The notes beneath the pieces were generated by a model. That model saw only the letters and a list, made by a program, of their open reading frames with translations. It had not been told where the DNA came from and searched no databases. A stretch of DNA of 36,153 nucleotides from an uncultured Bacteroidales bacterium (GTDB lineage Bacteria > Bacteroidota > Bacteroidia > Bacteroidales > P3), in NCBI GenBank assembly GCA_947303735.1, contig CAMYZD010000009.1:1-36153 (forward strand). Direction: 5' to 3'. Below are positions 22,329-31,358 of this stretch, piece by piece. Made by a program: the position numbers and the translations under genes. Position 1 is the first letter of the stretch. Each line of letters starts with the position of its first letter.

Positions 22329-25199
22329 ATGAAGAGAATTAGTTTGTTCTTGATTATGATGATAGGGCTGGGCAGCATAATGGCGGCACCTGTCAATTCC
22401 CGTACAGCCCAACGTGTGGCTGAGAATTTTTGGAAAGGGTTGACCCACAAGGTTGCCAATATTGAACTGGTGGAGGAAGTTTCTTTCAACCATCTGTATG
22501 TCTTCCATGTCAACCAGTCAGAAGGTTTTGTGATAGTGGCAGCCGACGACCGTGCCTGCCCCATCTTAGCCTACGGCACCGACGAGGTGGTAGGTGACAT
22601 GGGCCCCGAGACCCGTTTTTGGCTTGGACAGTATGAAGGTGAGATAGCGGCACTGGCAGCCGGCACCTTGCTCAACGAGGATATTCTGCTGGCAGACTAT
22701 ATTGCACAGCAGTGGAACCGCCTGCTGGCAGGCGAATGGCAACAACCCAAGAGTGGCAACATGGTGCCTGCCATGCTTACTACCCGTTGGAACCAGAGTC
22801 CTTATTACAACTATTACTGCCCTCAGGGATGCCCTGCAGGTTGTGTGGCTACTGCTGTGGCGCAGGTGATGAAATATTGGAACCATCCAGTCAGAGGTAC
22901 TGGCTACCACTACTATAATACCTCATATGGCACGTTGTCGGCCCAATTCGATACCACCTATTACGACTGGGCACACATGCCCAACTCAATTTCTAGCTCT
23001 AGCACAGAGCAGGAAGTCCATGCGGTGGCTTTGTTGAGCTACCATGTGGGTGTCGCTGTGGAGATGAACTATGAGCCCGATGGTAGCGGTGCAAGCTTGG
23101 TGGGCTACGGATATGGCGCTTCGGCACAGAATGCGCTGAAATCATTCTTTGGCTATTCCAACTCCTTGCATGGCGCCTACCGTAGTGAGTATACCGATGG
23201 TCAGTGGGTGCAGATGCTCAAAGACGAGTTGGATGCAGGTCGACCGGTCCTATATGCTGGATATGACAATTCTGCCGGACACGCCTTCGTGTTCGACGGC
23301 TACAATAGCAGCAACCAGTTCCATGTCAATTGGGGTTGGGGTGGCTCATACAACGGCTACTATGCAGTGGGCGCGCTCAATCCTGGTGGTGGCGGCGTGG
23401 GAACCAACACCTCTAACACTTTCAATTACTCCAATCAGATTCTAGTCGGTGTGAAGCCCCAGCCGCGTCTGGGCGCCAACCCTACTACACTCTCTTTCCC
23501 TGCAGCTGGTGGTTCGCAGATAATTGCTATTACCAGCAACTATGGTGATACGACCAGTTGTGTTTTCACCAGCAGCGATTCTTGGTTTTATAACAATCCA
23601 GTCTACCATTCCGGTAGTGGTAACGGAGCTACTACCAATGTGACCGTCACGGCTTTCGCAAACAATAGTGGTCACGATCGGACGGGTATCCTTACTGTAG
23701 TTCAGGGTAGTAATACACTTGAAATACCGGTGCAACAATTTACATGCGCTACAGAAGATATGTGCACCCTCACCGTGGGGGCCTACGACAGGAGCGGCGA
23801 TGGCTGGAACGGGGCCCGACTTACTTTAGCCTCTACCTCTGGAGCTGTCTTTGGTGAGATGACCATGGCAGACGGGTCGTATAGTATTCTGCAATATTCG
23901 GTTTGCCCCGACACGGTGTTGGCTATCTGGCACAGGGGGGCAAACGACGCGGCATGTAGTTTCTTTGTGGAGAATGGATCGGGAGTGGTGTTGCTCAACC
24001 ATGTGACGGGTACCGCCATTAGTGATGGCGACACTTTTGTCATAGTCCATCCGTGTCAGGACACGGGCGGACTCGATCCCATCAACTTCAGCGTCGATGT
24101 GACAATCAACGATACTACTCGAGGCAGTGTGGAGGGAATTAGCGACAGCGTTGCTTTTGGCGAGAGCTTGTCGCTCACAGCTTTAGCTAACGAGGGCTAT
24201 CGTTTCACCCGATGGAATGATGGCTCGGTTACCAATCCGCGCACGCTTACAGTCCTTGCCGACCGTACCCTCACAGCCCGTTTTGATGATTTGGGAAGAG
24301 ATACCCTGCATTATGATAATGGCACTTATGCCTCGGCTTATGGTGGTGAGGACGGGACCCATTGGGGTATTTGTATTCCCGTTTCTAATTTGGTGGGACA
24401 TACCTCGCTCGAGAGTATCAAATTCTATAATGTGCAGACGGGCAATCTCACCCTCAACGTGCATCAGGGCGATTTTCCCAAGCATATCAATCTGGTCTAC
24501 ACCAAGACGTTTTACCTAAATCGTCAGTCCCGTTACCGCTGGGTGGAACAAAGGCTGGATTCGTTGCTGGCTCTTGATTACAGCAAGCCCCTTTGGATAA
24601 CGCTCAACTATTCGGGCAGTGGGGCACCTGCCTGCGCCTCAGCCTGGTGCGGTAATGATGCTGGAGCTTGGTATTCCGACAATGGAATCATCTGGGGACC
24701 TCTCGCCAACGAGGGTATCAGGGCTACCTGGATGTTGCGTGCATACTTGCCGTATGACGCATCGGAGTATACGCTCAACGTCTCTTCCAACAACAGAAAG
24801 TGGGGAACTGCCACGGGTGGCGGATTGTACCATTATGGCGAAGGGGCAACCCTAGTTGCCACTCCCAAGGAAGGCTATCATTTTGAAAAGTGGAGTGATA
24901 ATAATATCGAGAATCCCAGGACCTTCTATGTGAAGGGTGATCAGAGTATTCGTGCCATCTTTGCCGAAGGCGAGGTGGGTATTGACAACGCTATACCCGA
25001 CAACGTGGTGATGTATGTCGAGGGACGGACTCTTTTCATCCGTGGTGCCGAAGGCCATAGCATCTTTGTTTACGATGCCCTGGGACGCCAAGTGTACGGC
25101 TCCGACAATCATCAGGCCATTTCCATATCCCTGCCGGCTGCTGGTGTCTATGTGGTGAGATACGACAATCGAGCCATTCGCAAGGTGGTCACCCACTAG
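22329..25199 (+). CDS. C10 family cysteine protease, T9SS cargo
   Basis: This 956-residue multidomain secreted protease starts at the ATG at 22329, which begins a signal peptide (to about residue 20). A streptopain-type inhibitory propeptide follows (about 22-130). The C10 catalytic domain (about 150-375) has Cys172 in GCPAGCVATAVAQVM, His318 in SAGHAFVFDGY and the NWGWGGSYNGYY motif. Next come a BACON-like domain (about 380-470) and a domain with DRSGDGWNGARLTL (about 478-575). Two InlB-like repeats (near 590-652 and 815-880, each with GYxFxxWxD and NPRT) flank a beta-rich segment. The end, with SIFVYDALGRQVYG and AAGVYVVRYD, is a T9SS type A-like sorting tail. Relatives include streptopain SpeB and interpain. 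It is probably cell-surface or secreted. Confidence 0.93.
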   Translation: MKRISLFLIMMIGLGSIMAAPVNSRTAQRVAENFWKGLTHKVANIELVEEVSFNHLYVFHVNQSEGFVIVAADDRACPILAYGTDEVVGDMGPETRFWLGQYEGEIAALAAGTLLNEDILLADYIAQQWNRLLAGEWQQPKSGNMVPAMLTTRWNQSPYYNYYCPQGCPAGCVATAVAQVMKYWNHPVRGTGYHYYNTSYGTLSAQFDTTYYDWAHMPNSISSSSTEQEVHAVALLSYHVGVAVEMNYEPDGSGASLVGYGYGASAQNALKSFFGYSNSLHGAYRSEYTDGQWVQMLKDELDAGRPVLYAGYDNSAGHAFVFDGYNSSNQFHVNWGWGGSYNGYYAVGALNPGGGGVGTNTSNTFNYSNQILVGVKPQPRLGANPTTLSFPAAGGSQIIAITSNYGDTTSCVFTSSDSWFYNNPVYHSGSGNGATTNVTVTAFANNSGHDRTGILTVVQGSNTLEIPVQQFTCATEDMCTLTVGAYDRSGDGWNGARLTLASTSGAVFGEMTMADGSYSILQYSVCPDTVLAIWHRGANDAACSFFVENGSGVVLLNHVTGTAISDGDTFVIVHPCQDTGGLDPINFSVDVTINDTTRGSVEGISDSVAFGESLSLTALANEGYRFTRWNDGSVTNPRTLTVLADRTLTARFDDLGRDTLHYDNGTYASAYGGEDGTHWGICIPVSNLVGHTSLESIKFYNVQTGNLTLNVHQGDFPKHINLVYTKTFYLNRQSRYRWVEQRLDSLLALDYSKPLWITLNYSGSGAPACASAWCGNDAGAWYSDNGIIWGPLANEGIRATWMLRAYLPYDASEYTLNVSSNNRKWGTATGGGLYHYGEGATLVATPKEGYHFEKWSDNNIENPRTFYVKGDQSIRAIFAEGEVGIDNAIPDNVVMYVEGRTLFIRGAEGHSIFVYDALGRQVYGSDNHQAISISLPAAGVYVVRYDNRAIRKVVTH

Positions 25200-25234
25200 C
25201 CATTACGACTAATAATTAATATTCTTATAACATC

Positions 25235-26497
25235 ATGGAAAAGAAACAAAACTACACAATCCCCATTATTGTGATGTTCTTGCTATTCTTTATGATAGCA
25301 TTCGTCACTAACTTTGCCGGGTCGATGGGTGTCATCGTCAAGAACCAGTTCGGCACTAGCAACGCTATCGCCCAGTTGGGTACCCTTGCCAACTTCATTG
25401 CTTACGCCTGTATGGGCATCCCTGCGGGCATCATCCTGCGTCGTAAGGGATATAAGTTCACCTCACTCCTTGCCGTCACCGTCGGTTTTATTGGCGTTGG
25501 CATACAGTTCCTGTCGGGCTATGCCGGCAGCTTTGCCGTCTATGTGATAGGCGCTTTGGTGGCTGGTTTTTCCATGTGCCTGCTCAATATCGTGGTCAAC
25601 CCCATGCTGAACACCTTGGGCGGAGGTGGTAACCGTGGCAATCAGCTTATCCAGTGGGGTGGTACTCTCAACTCTACAGGTGGCACCCTTGCACCCATTT
25701 TGCTGGGCTACCTCATCGGTGGTGCCGTCGATAAGGCCAACGTTAGCGACGCCGCCCCTGCCATGATTATTGCCATGGCTATCTTCGCAGTTGCATTTGT
25801 GGTTATTGTGCTCACCAAGATTCCCGAGCCCCATCTCGAAACCCGCGAGATGCGTGCCGCAAAAACCCGCGACACTCATTCTCCTCTGAGTTTCCGTCAT
25901 TTCGTGCTGGGAGCTATCGCCATCTTCTTCTATGTGGGGGTTGAGGTAGGTATTCCCAATACTGCCAACCTCTACATGACTACCGCCACCTCGGGCGGTG
26001 GTCTTGGACTGGGTGCCGACTTGGCAGGCTGGTTCATTGGTGCTTACTGGTTCCTGATGCTCTGCGGGCGCTTCATCGGTGGCGTGCTGGGTGGCAAGGT
26101 CTCTTCGAGGGCTATGCTTTCCACCACCGCCATCATAGCCATCTGCTTCCTGTTGTGCCTTATCTTTATTCCCACCACGTCCACCATTCACCTGCATGGT
26201 GCCGATGTGCCGTTGAAGATTGCCTTCGCCACCCTGTGCGGCTTATGCACATCTGTGATGTGGGGTGCCGTCTTCAACCTCTCGACCGAGGGCTTGGGAA
26301 AATATACACCCATGGCTAGCGGCATTTTTATGACCTTGGTCTGCGGTGGAGGTATCCTGCCTTTCTTCCAGAATATGCTTGCTGACGGAATTGGCTTCGT
26401 GGGTAGCTACTGGTTGGTCATTCTGGGCTTTGTCTATATTCTCTTCTATGCCCTCTTCGGAAGTCGTAATGTCAATACCGATATTCCTGTCGAATAG
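25235..26497 (+). CDS. MFS sugar transporter (FucP/GluP type)
   Basis: The 420-residue membrane protein has about 12 hydrophobic helices. Conserved segments of the fucose/glucose-galactose proton symporter group are present: NFAGSMGVIVKNQFG, VNPMLNTLGGGGNRGNQLIQ with GGTLNSTGGTLAPILLGYLI, and GRFIGG in the second half. The exact sugar cannot be read from sequence. It lies 35 bp after the C10 protease gene on the same strand and ends at a strong terminator, so the two may share a transcript, though a functional link is not obvious. Confidence 0.9.
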   Translation: MEKKQNYTIPIIVMFLLFFMIAFVTNFAGSMGVIVKNQFGTSNAIAQLGTLANFIAYACMGIPAGIILRRKGYKFTSLLAVTVGFIGVGIQFLSGYAGSFAVYVIGALVAGFSMCLLNIVVNPMLNTLGGGGNRGNQLIQWGGTLNSTGGTLAPILLGYLIGGAVDKANVSDAAPAMIIAMAIFAVAFVVIVLTKIPEPHLETREMRAAKTRDTHSPLSFRHFVLGAIAIFFYVGVEVGIPNTANLYMTTATSGGGLGLGADLAGWFIGAYWFLMLCGRFIGGVLGGKVSSRAMLSTTAIIAICFLLCLIFIPTTSTIHLHGADVPLKIAFATLCGLCTSVMWGAVFNLSTEGLGKYTPMASGIFMTLVCGGGILPFFQNMLADGIGFVGSYWLVILGFVYILFYALFGSRNVNTDIPVE

Positions 26498-26519
26498 GCT
26501 ATAGAAAGAGTCTTTATGC

Positions 26520-26557
26520 AAACGTCCGTAACCCCCATGGGTCGCGGACGTTTTTTT
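26520..26557 (+). terminator. Terminator after the MFS transporter
   Basis: A 9-bp stem (26520-26528 with 26545-26553, AAACGTCCG/CGGACGTTT) encloses a 16-nt partly paired loop and runs into seven T (26551-26557). It separates the transporter from the converging recQ gene. Confidence 0.85.
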
Positions 26558-26585
26558 GTGGAGCTGTTCTTCTTGGACCTAATTC

Positions 26586-28511
26586 TCAAGCCTCTTGTGT
26601 GTCTCGGAGACTGAATCGGAGCATAGAGTCGATTGACACAAGGTGCTGGTCAACCAGCACTCGTAGTTGTTGGCGTACCTTCTCCTCGTCAATATCTCCC
26701 ACTAGGTCTATAAGCTCTTCTGCCCGGCAAGGTTTCTCCTTCAATAGAAGTAGCAGTCTGTCTCGTAGTGACTTGATGTGGTCAGATTCGGTCTTCTTGT
26801 GCTGTAGGCAATAGTCGCAGTGGCCGCAGGGGAGTGAACCCGTCTCGCCAAAATAGTTAAGTAGCATCTGGCTCCGGCATGCTTGGTCGCTGAGGACGTA
26901 ATGACGAATGGCTTCAATACGTTCTGTGGCATGTTGTTTCAGTTGGTTGTAGTTGCTCTCGGTGAGGTAAAGGTTGTTGGCATCGATGCGAGGCGAGGTG
27001 AAGACTATCTGTGGCCGCGTATGGCGGGGGCGGTACATTATAGCTCCGAGTGCATCAATATGTAACAACATGTTGACTATCTGTTGTGGCTCGTAGTACA
27101 ACCGTCGGGCAAGGGCTTTCTCGGAGATTGGAACAAAGTCGCTGAACAGTCCTCCATACATACGCAGCAACAGGGCCACTAGGTCGCTGTATCGGGGTTG
27201 GTTGACTTGGAATCTGTATATCTCTTCACGATTGGTGGGGATGTATACGCGCGACTGGGACTCGTCTGGCTCTGGGAGGGCAATCAAGCCCTCGCGTTCT
27301 AGCAAACGTGCAGCACTGAAGAACTCGAGCACGTCTAATCGGTAGGTGCTACATAGGGCTTCGTAGTCGAAGTCGAAAGTACAGTCTGTTCCCGAACCGA
27401 TGGGCAACTGATAGTAGTTGCAGATAGCACGGTAGATGTTGGCTATGCGCTTGGGGGTGGGGTAGCTGGACTCGAAATTGTGTTGCAGGGTGTCCAGGTC
27501 GGTATCGTCGTAGAGCATCACAGCGTACGCCTTCTTGCCGTCTCTACCTGCCCGTCCGGCCTCCTGGAAATAGGCTTCCACAGAGGAGGGTATGTCCAGA
27601 TGGACAACATAGCGCACCCTTGGATTGTCTATGCCCATGCCGAAAGCATTGGTGGCTACGATGGTTTGCACTTCGCCCTGCATCCAACGTCGTTGGGCGT
27701 TATCGCGCTCTTTGGGCTCCAGTCCGGCGTGGTAGTAGGTGGAGCTTATGCCGAGGGCAGCCAGTTGGTCAGCAATCTCACGGGTGCGTCGACGGTTGCG
27801 GACGTACACGATGCCACACCCTCCTACATTGCGGGCGATGCGAACCAGCCTTCCCATCTTGTCTGTCTCCCGAAACACCATGTAGGCCAAATTGGGGCGA
27901 TGGAAACTAGATTGGAAGCATTGGCTGGAGGAGCTAAAAAGGAGCTGCTGTTGGATGTCCTTGGCCACTAGCGGTGTGGCGGTGGCTGTCAGGGCTAAGA
28001 TGGGTGTACCTGGGTGGTATACCCTAATCTTGCCTATCTCTAGATAGGAGGGGCGGAAGTCATATCCCCATTGTGAGATGCAGTGGGCCTCGTCTACGGC
28101 AATAAAGGAGACCTTCATCTGCCTGTAGTGTTCTATGAACACCTGTTGGCCCAGTCGTTCTGGAGAGACATATAGCAGCTTGATTTTTCCATGGATACAC
28201 TTGTTGTAAAGTATCTCTTGCTCAATTCCGGTGAGACCCGAAACAAGGCATGCCGCTGGGATGCCGCGGTTGCTGAGTTGCTGCACCTGATCCTTCATTA
28301 GCGAGATGAGAGGCGACACTACAAGGCAGAGTCCCTCCTGTAGTAGCGCAGGCAGTTGGTAGCAGATAGATTTGCCCCCGCCTGTGGGCAAGAGAGCTAA
28401 CGTATCGCGCCCCTGCAAGAGCGAGTCGATAATCTCTTCTTGCAGGGGGCGAAAGGAGTCGTAACCCCAATATTTTTTCAGTACCTCTAGCTTGTCAGTA
28501 CCGTTCTTCAT
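26586..28511 (-). CDS. recQ: ATP-dependent DNA helicase RecQ
   Basis: This 641-residue superfamily 2 helicase has motif 0 FRPLQ at 20-24, Walker A TGGGKS at 43-48, the DEAH box at 140-143 and the helicase C domain with ATNAFGMGIDNPRVRYVVH and QEAGRAGRDG. The RecQ zinc site has four Cys in CRSQMLLNYFGETGS-LPCGHCDYC (about 560-585). A short winged-helix-like tail follows, but no HRDC domain. That domain set matches a RecQ form common in Bacteroidota. It unwinds DNA in recombination and fork repair. It starts 36 bp after the second T9SS gene on the same strand with no terminator between, so it may be read from that operon. Confidence 0.95.
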   Translation of the reverse strand: MKNGTDKLEVLKKYWGYDSFRPLQEEIIDSLLQGRDTLALLPTGGGKSICYQLPALLQEGLCLVVSPLISLMKDQVQQLSNRGIPAACLVSGLTGIEQEILYNKCIHGKIKLLYVSPERLGQQVFIEHYRQMKVSFIAVDEAHCISQWGYDFRPSYLEIGKIRVYHPGTPILALTATATPLVAKDIQQQLLFSSSSQCFQSSFHRPNLAYMVFRETDKMGRLVRIARNVGGCGIVYVRNRRRTREIADQLAALGISSTYYHAGLEPKERDNAQRRWMQGEVQTIVATNAFGMGIDNPRVRYVVHLDIPSSVEAYFQEAGRAGRDGKKAYAVMLYDDTDLDTLQHNFESSYPTPKRIANIYRAICNYYQLPIGSGTDCTFDFDYEALCSTYRLDVLEFFSAARLLEREGLIALPEPDESQSRVYIPTNREEIYRFQVNQPRYSDLVALLLRMYGGLFSDFVPISEKALARRLYYEPQQIVNMLLHIDALGAIMYRPRHTRPQIVFTSPRIDANNLYLTESNYNQLKQHATERIEAIRHYVLSDQACRSQMLLNYFGETGSLPCGHCDYCLQHKKTESDHIKSLRDRLLLLLKEKPCRAEELIDLVGDIDEEKVRQQLRVLVDQHLVSIDSMLRFSLRDTQEA

Positions 28512-28547
28512 GGATGTTTTGAAGCCGGGTGGCTCATCCCTTAAAGG

Positions 28548-31340
28548 CTATCTGATCAGGGTGATGGCGCCGCGCTGGGTGACGATGTCCTCGGTGCCGG
28601 GGCGGCGGTAGGTGATGACGTAGACGTAGGTGCCTTGCGGGCACTTGATGCCCTCGGTGGAGTTGCCGTCCCACTTGAAGTGCAGGTCGTTGGAGGTGAA
28701 TATCTGTCTGCCTGCGCGGTCGTAGATGAAGACGGAGAAGTTCTCCTGCTCGTTGGCGGTGTAGATCTGGAAGGTGTTGTTGTCGGGTCTTTCGGGGGTG
28801 AAGACGTTGGGGGCGAAGAAGGTGAACTGGGTCACGGGGAGCTTGAGCGAGGCGGTGTCGGAGCACTCGAGGTCGTTGTAGGCGACGAGTGTGACGTTGA
28901 CCGAGTCGGCCGAGACCTCGCCGAAGTTGTGGCTGCAGGGGGAAGTGGTCTCCTCGGCGATGCCGTCCTCGAAGTGCCACACGCGGCGAACGCTGTAGGG
29001 CGAGGCGTCGGTGAAGGTGACGACAGGGTTGTCAGAGTCCACGAAAGTCGGGTAGTATTCGACGGTGGCGACGGGTATCTGGTGTACGTTGATGGTTTCG
29101 GTGAGTGGGCTGGCGTTGCAATCGTTGGTGCCGTGGCCTATCAGGGTGTAGGTGGTCGTCTGGTGAGGTGTGACGATGATGGTGTCGGGGCCGTGGCCTG
29201 TCTCGTCGAGCAGCATGTCGAGCGAGGAGTCGGCGGGCGATGCGGTCCAGGAGTAGCTGTAGGCGGCTTCGGCGGTGAGGGTCACCTCGTCACCGTCGCA
29301 CATGTCGTGGCGCGAGATAGAGAGGCGCGGGTTGACGCGGTAGGCGTTGACGCTGTCCCATGCAACGCACTGCTTGCGGCTGATAACCTTGACGTAGTAC
29401 TTGCAGGTGTCGTCGTAGGGGAGGACGCGCAGTGTCGGGCCCTCGGCTATTTGGTTGGTGCCCTCCAGCTCACGGTACCAGCGGTAGTTGCAGCCCTCGG
29501 TCTCGGTGGAGACGGTGATGTCGGTCTGCTGACCGTTGCACACCACGGTGTCGCCGGTGACAAGTAGGTCAGGGTGCTGGAACACCTCGATGGTGTCGAA
29601 GGCGCTGGCGGTGCACCAGATGGTGTCGTAGAAGTTGACGGAGTCGTGGGTGAAGAGCCCGTTGTAGACGCGCAGCTCCACGGGATTCTTAAACTCGGTG
29701 AACATCCGGGTAATCGTCTGGTGGTTGTTGCTCCGGTTACCCATTATGGTATCTACGTGGTCGGGATAGTAAAGCATCCAGTCGCGGCGGCGGCAGTTGG
29801 GGGTGGCGTCGGTGAGCTGGACCATCTCTGAGTCGCACACCTCGCGGGCGGAGGGCTCGAGGACGGGATGGGGTCTGCAGAGGGTGGAAATCCTATAGGT
29901 GGCGTCGCTGTAGCACTCGTGGTCGTCGCGGTTGTAGGAGCGCATCTTGACGGCGTAGAGGCCGCAGGTGTCGAATTGGTATCTGAGGATGCCGCCCACG
30001 ATAGAGTCGACGACTGGAGTGTTGGGGTTGGAACCCGAGTAGACCCACCACTTGGTGATGGAGGTGTCGCAGCCGTTCAAGTCGTTGGGGACATAGCTCT
30101 TGTTGGTGAGTTTCACGCCGCTGTCGCAGTCCTTGAGCGAGTCGATGGAGATCAAAGGCTTGGTGTTCTGGACACGCACGTAGACGTTGGAGGTGAAGGG
30201 CTTGGCGGGGTCCATGGCCGAGGTCATGTCGCAGCGGAACACCATGTTGTCGGTGAGGTAGGAGGAATCGGGCGACACCTGGATGCGGAAGTCTTCGACC
30301 TGGCAGTCGTAGTGGGAGCTGTCGGGGCCGCTGGTCAGAGGCTGCCATGTGACCGAGGCGGGGATGTTGGCAAGGCTGCCGATAAGGTGTCCGTCAGTAT
30401 TACTGCGGTACCACGCATAGTAGGACAGGCCAGTTGGGGCCTCGAGGGTCTGCACGGTAGTGGTCTCACCGGCGGGGCAGCCCGAGGTCTTAATGTCCAT
30501 GGCCTGGCAGTCGCCCGAGACATAGCAGTAGCCGTAGTGTCCACCCCAGCCACAGTCTCCTATAAATACTTCCACGCGCACTTGCTCATAAAGGTATTTC
30601 ATCAGGTTGATGGCCACCTTGTTCCAGTCGCGATAGAAACCGCCAGAATAACTGTGCCAGCCGTTCACGCCATTTTGTGCATCAGTACTCGAAACGGCGT
30701 AACAGAGTGTATCGGATATCTGTTGCCATTGCCCCGCGCTATTCTGTTTGGAAACGCGGATGACGAATGCAGGGTCATATCCGGCACCGTGTCCGGGGGC
30801 TTGCACTACGATGCTATAATAAATAAAAAGTAAGGCATTTTGTACACGGACATTCATCGTGTAGTACAAAGCTTCTGCTCCATAGCTGGTTTGGCAATTA
30901 CCCAAACGGATTGACTTCGTGATTGTAGGGTCGTATCCGGTCGGGCAGTATGGTAGTTGGTAACTTACCAAGGGGTCCTTGCCTATCTGCGTACCTGTGC
31001 CGGGACCGTCCGTGTTCGACATGATGCGGTAGTGGTTGCTGGGGCTGAGTGAGGCACCACAGTAGCTGCTTCCGCCACCGTCGGTAGCTGACGCCATCTG
31101 GCTTGCAGGGATGATGTCACTTGTCAGGTTGATGCCGGTTTGTCCAGTAAGAGCGTTAGGCTCACACGACGATGAGGGTTTGCTTCCTGTCTGGCCGGAA
31201 TAGAAGCCCACGAACGTTCCTGCGGAGGCACCTGCGGTAAACGACGACGGGTTTTTCAAGCCCGGGCAGGGTGAATTGGGCTGACCCATCAACACAACTC
31301 CATACAGGATGGCGAATATAAGAATGATTGATTTTTTCAT
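28548..31340 (-). CDS. T9SS type B (CHU_C) adhesin-like protein, copy 1
   Basis: This 930-residue exported protein has a signal peptide (MKKSIILIFAILYGVVLMGQ), then an N-terminal module beginning PNSPCPGLKNPSSF (to about 270) that ends around the GDCxxGHYGYCYVSGDCQA region. Middle domains are rich in cysteine and beta-strand, of Ig or PKD type (for example FTDASPYSVRRVWHFEDG, about 765-785). The C-terminal gliding-motility-associated domain begins FFAPNVFTPERPDNNTFQIY and contains FSVFIYDRAGRQIF and PQGTYVYVITYR. That domain directs secretion and anchoring through T9SS. From residue about 266 to the end it is identical to the neighbouring paralogue. It lies 18 bp downstream of that gene. The ligand is unknown. 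Confidence 0.92.
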   Translation of the reverse strand: MKKSIILIFAILYGVVLMGQPNSPCPGLKNPSSFTAGASAGTFVGFYSGQTGSKPSSSCEPNALTGQTGINLTSDIIPASQMASATDGGGSSYCGASLSPSNHYRIMSNTDGPGTGTQIGKDPLVSYQLPYCPTGYDPTITKSIRLGNCQTSYGAEALYYTMNVRVQNALLFIYYSIVVQAPGHGAGYDPAFVIRVSKQNSAGQWQQISDTLCYAVSSTDAQNGVNGWHSYSGGFYRDWNKVAINLMKYLYEQVRVEVFIGDCGWGGHYGYCYVSGDCQAMDIKTSGCPAGETTTVQTLEAPTGLSYYAWYRSNTDGHLIGSLANIPASVTWQPLTSGPDSSHYDCQVEDFRIQVSPDSSYLTDNMVFRCDMTSAMDPAKPFTSNVYVRVQNTKPLISIDSLKDCDSGVKLTNKSYVPNDLNGCDTSITKWWVYSGSNPNTPVVDSIVGGILRYQFDTCGLYAVKMRSYNRDDHECYSDATYRISTLCRPHPVLEPSAREVCDSEMVQLTDATPNCRRRDWMLYYPDHVDTIMGNRSNNHQTITRMFTEFKNPVELRVYNGLFTHDSVNFYDTIWCTASAFDTIEVFQHPDLLVTGDTVVCNGQQTDITVSTETEGCNYRWYRELEGTNQIAEGPTLRVLPYDDTCKYYVKVISRKQCVAWDSVNAYRVNPRLSISRHDMCDGDEVTLTAEAAYSYSWTASPADSSLDMLLDETGHGPDTIIVTPHQTTTYTLIGHGTNDCNASPLTETINVHQIPVATVEYYPTFVDSDNPVVTFTDASPYSVRRVWHFEDGIAEETTSPCSHNFGEVSADSVNVTLVAYNDLECSDTASLKLPVTQFTFFAPNVFTPERPDNNTFQIYTANEQENFSVFIYDRAGRQIFTSNDLHFKWDGNSTEGIKCPQGTYVYVITYRRPGTEDIVTQRGAITLIR
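28549..30542 (-). repeat. Long direct repeat, copy 1 (about 1,994 bp)
   Basis: This stretch matches 31360-33353 at a constant offset of 2,811. I compared it at many positions and in several reading frames and found no difference. It covers the 3' two thirds of the first T9SS gene. The match ends abruptly at 30543 (A against G at 33354), upstream of which the genes are only similar. Confidence 0.93.
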
Positions 31341-31358
31341 GGTATATGTTTCTTATTA

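Noticed and set aside
25463-26197. Antisense frame of 244 codons within the MFS gene
   Set aside because: It is a low-complexity, polar translation opposite a clear membrane transporter gene; a shadow frame.
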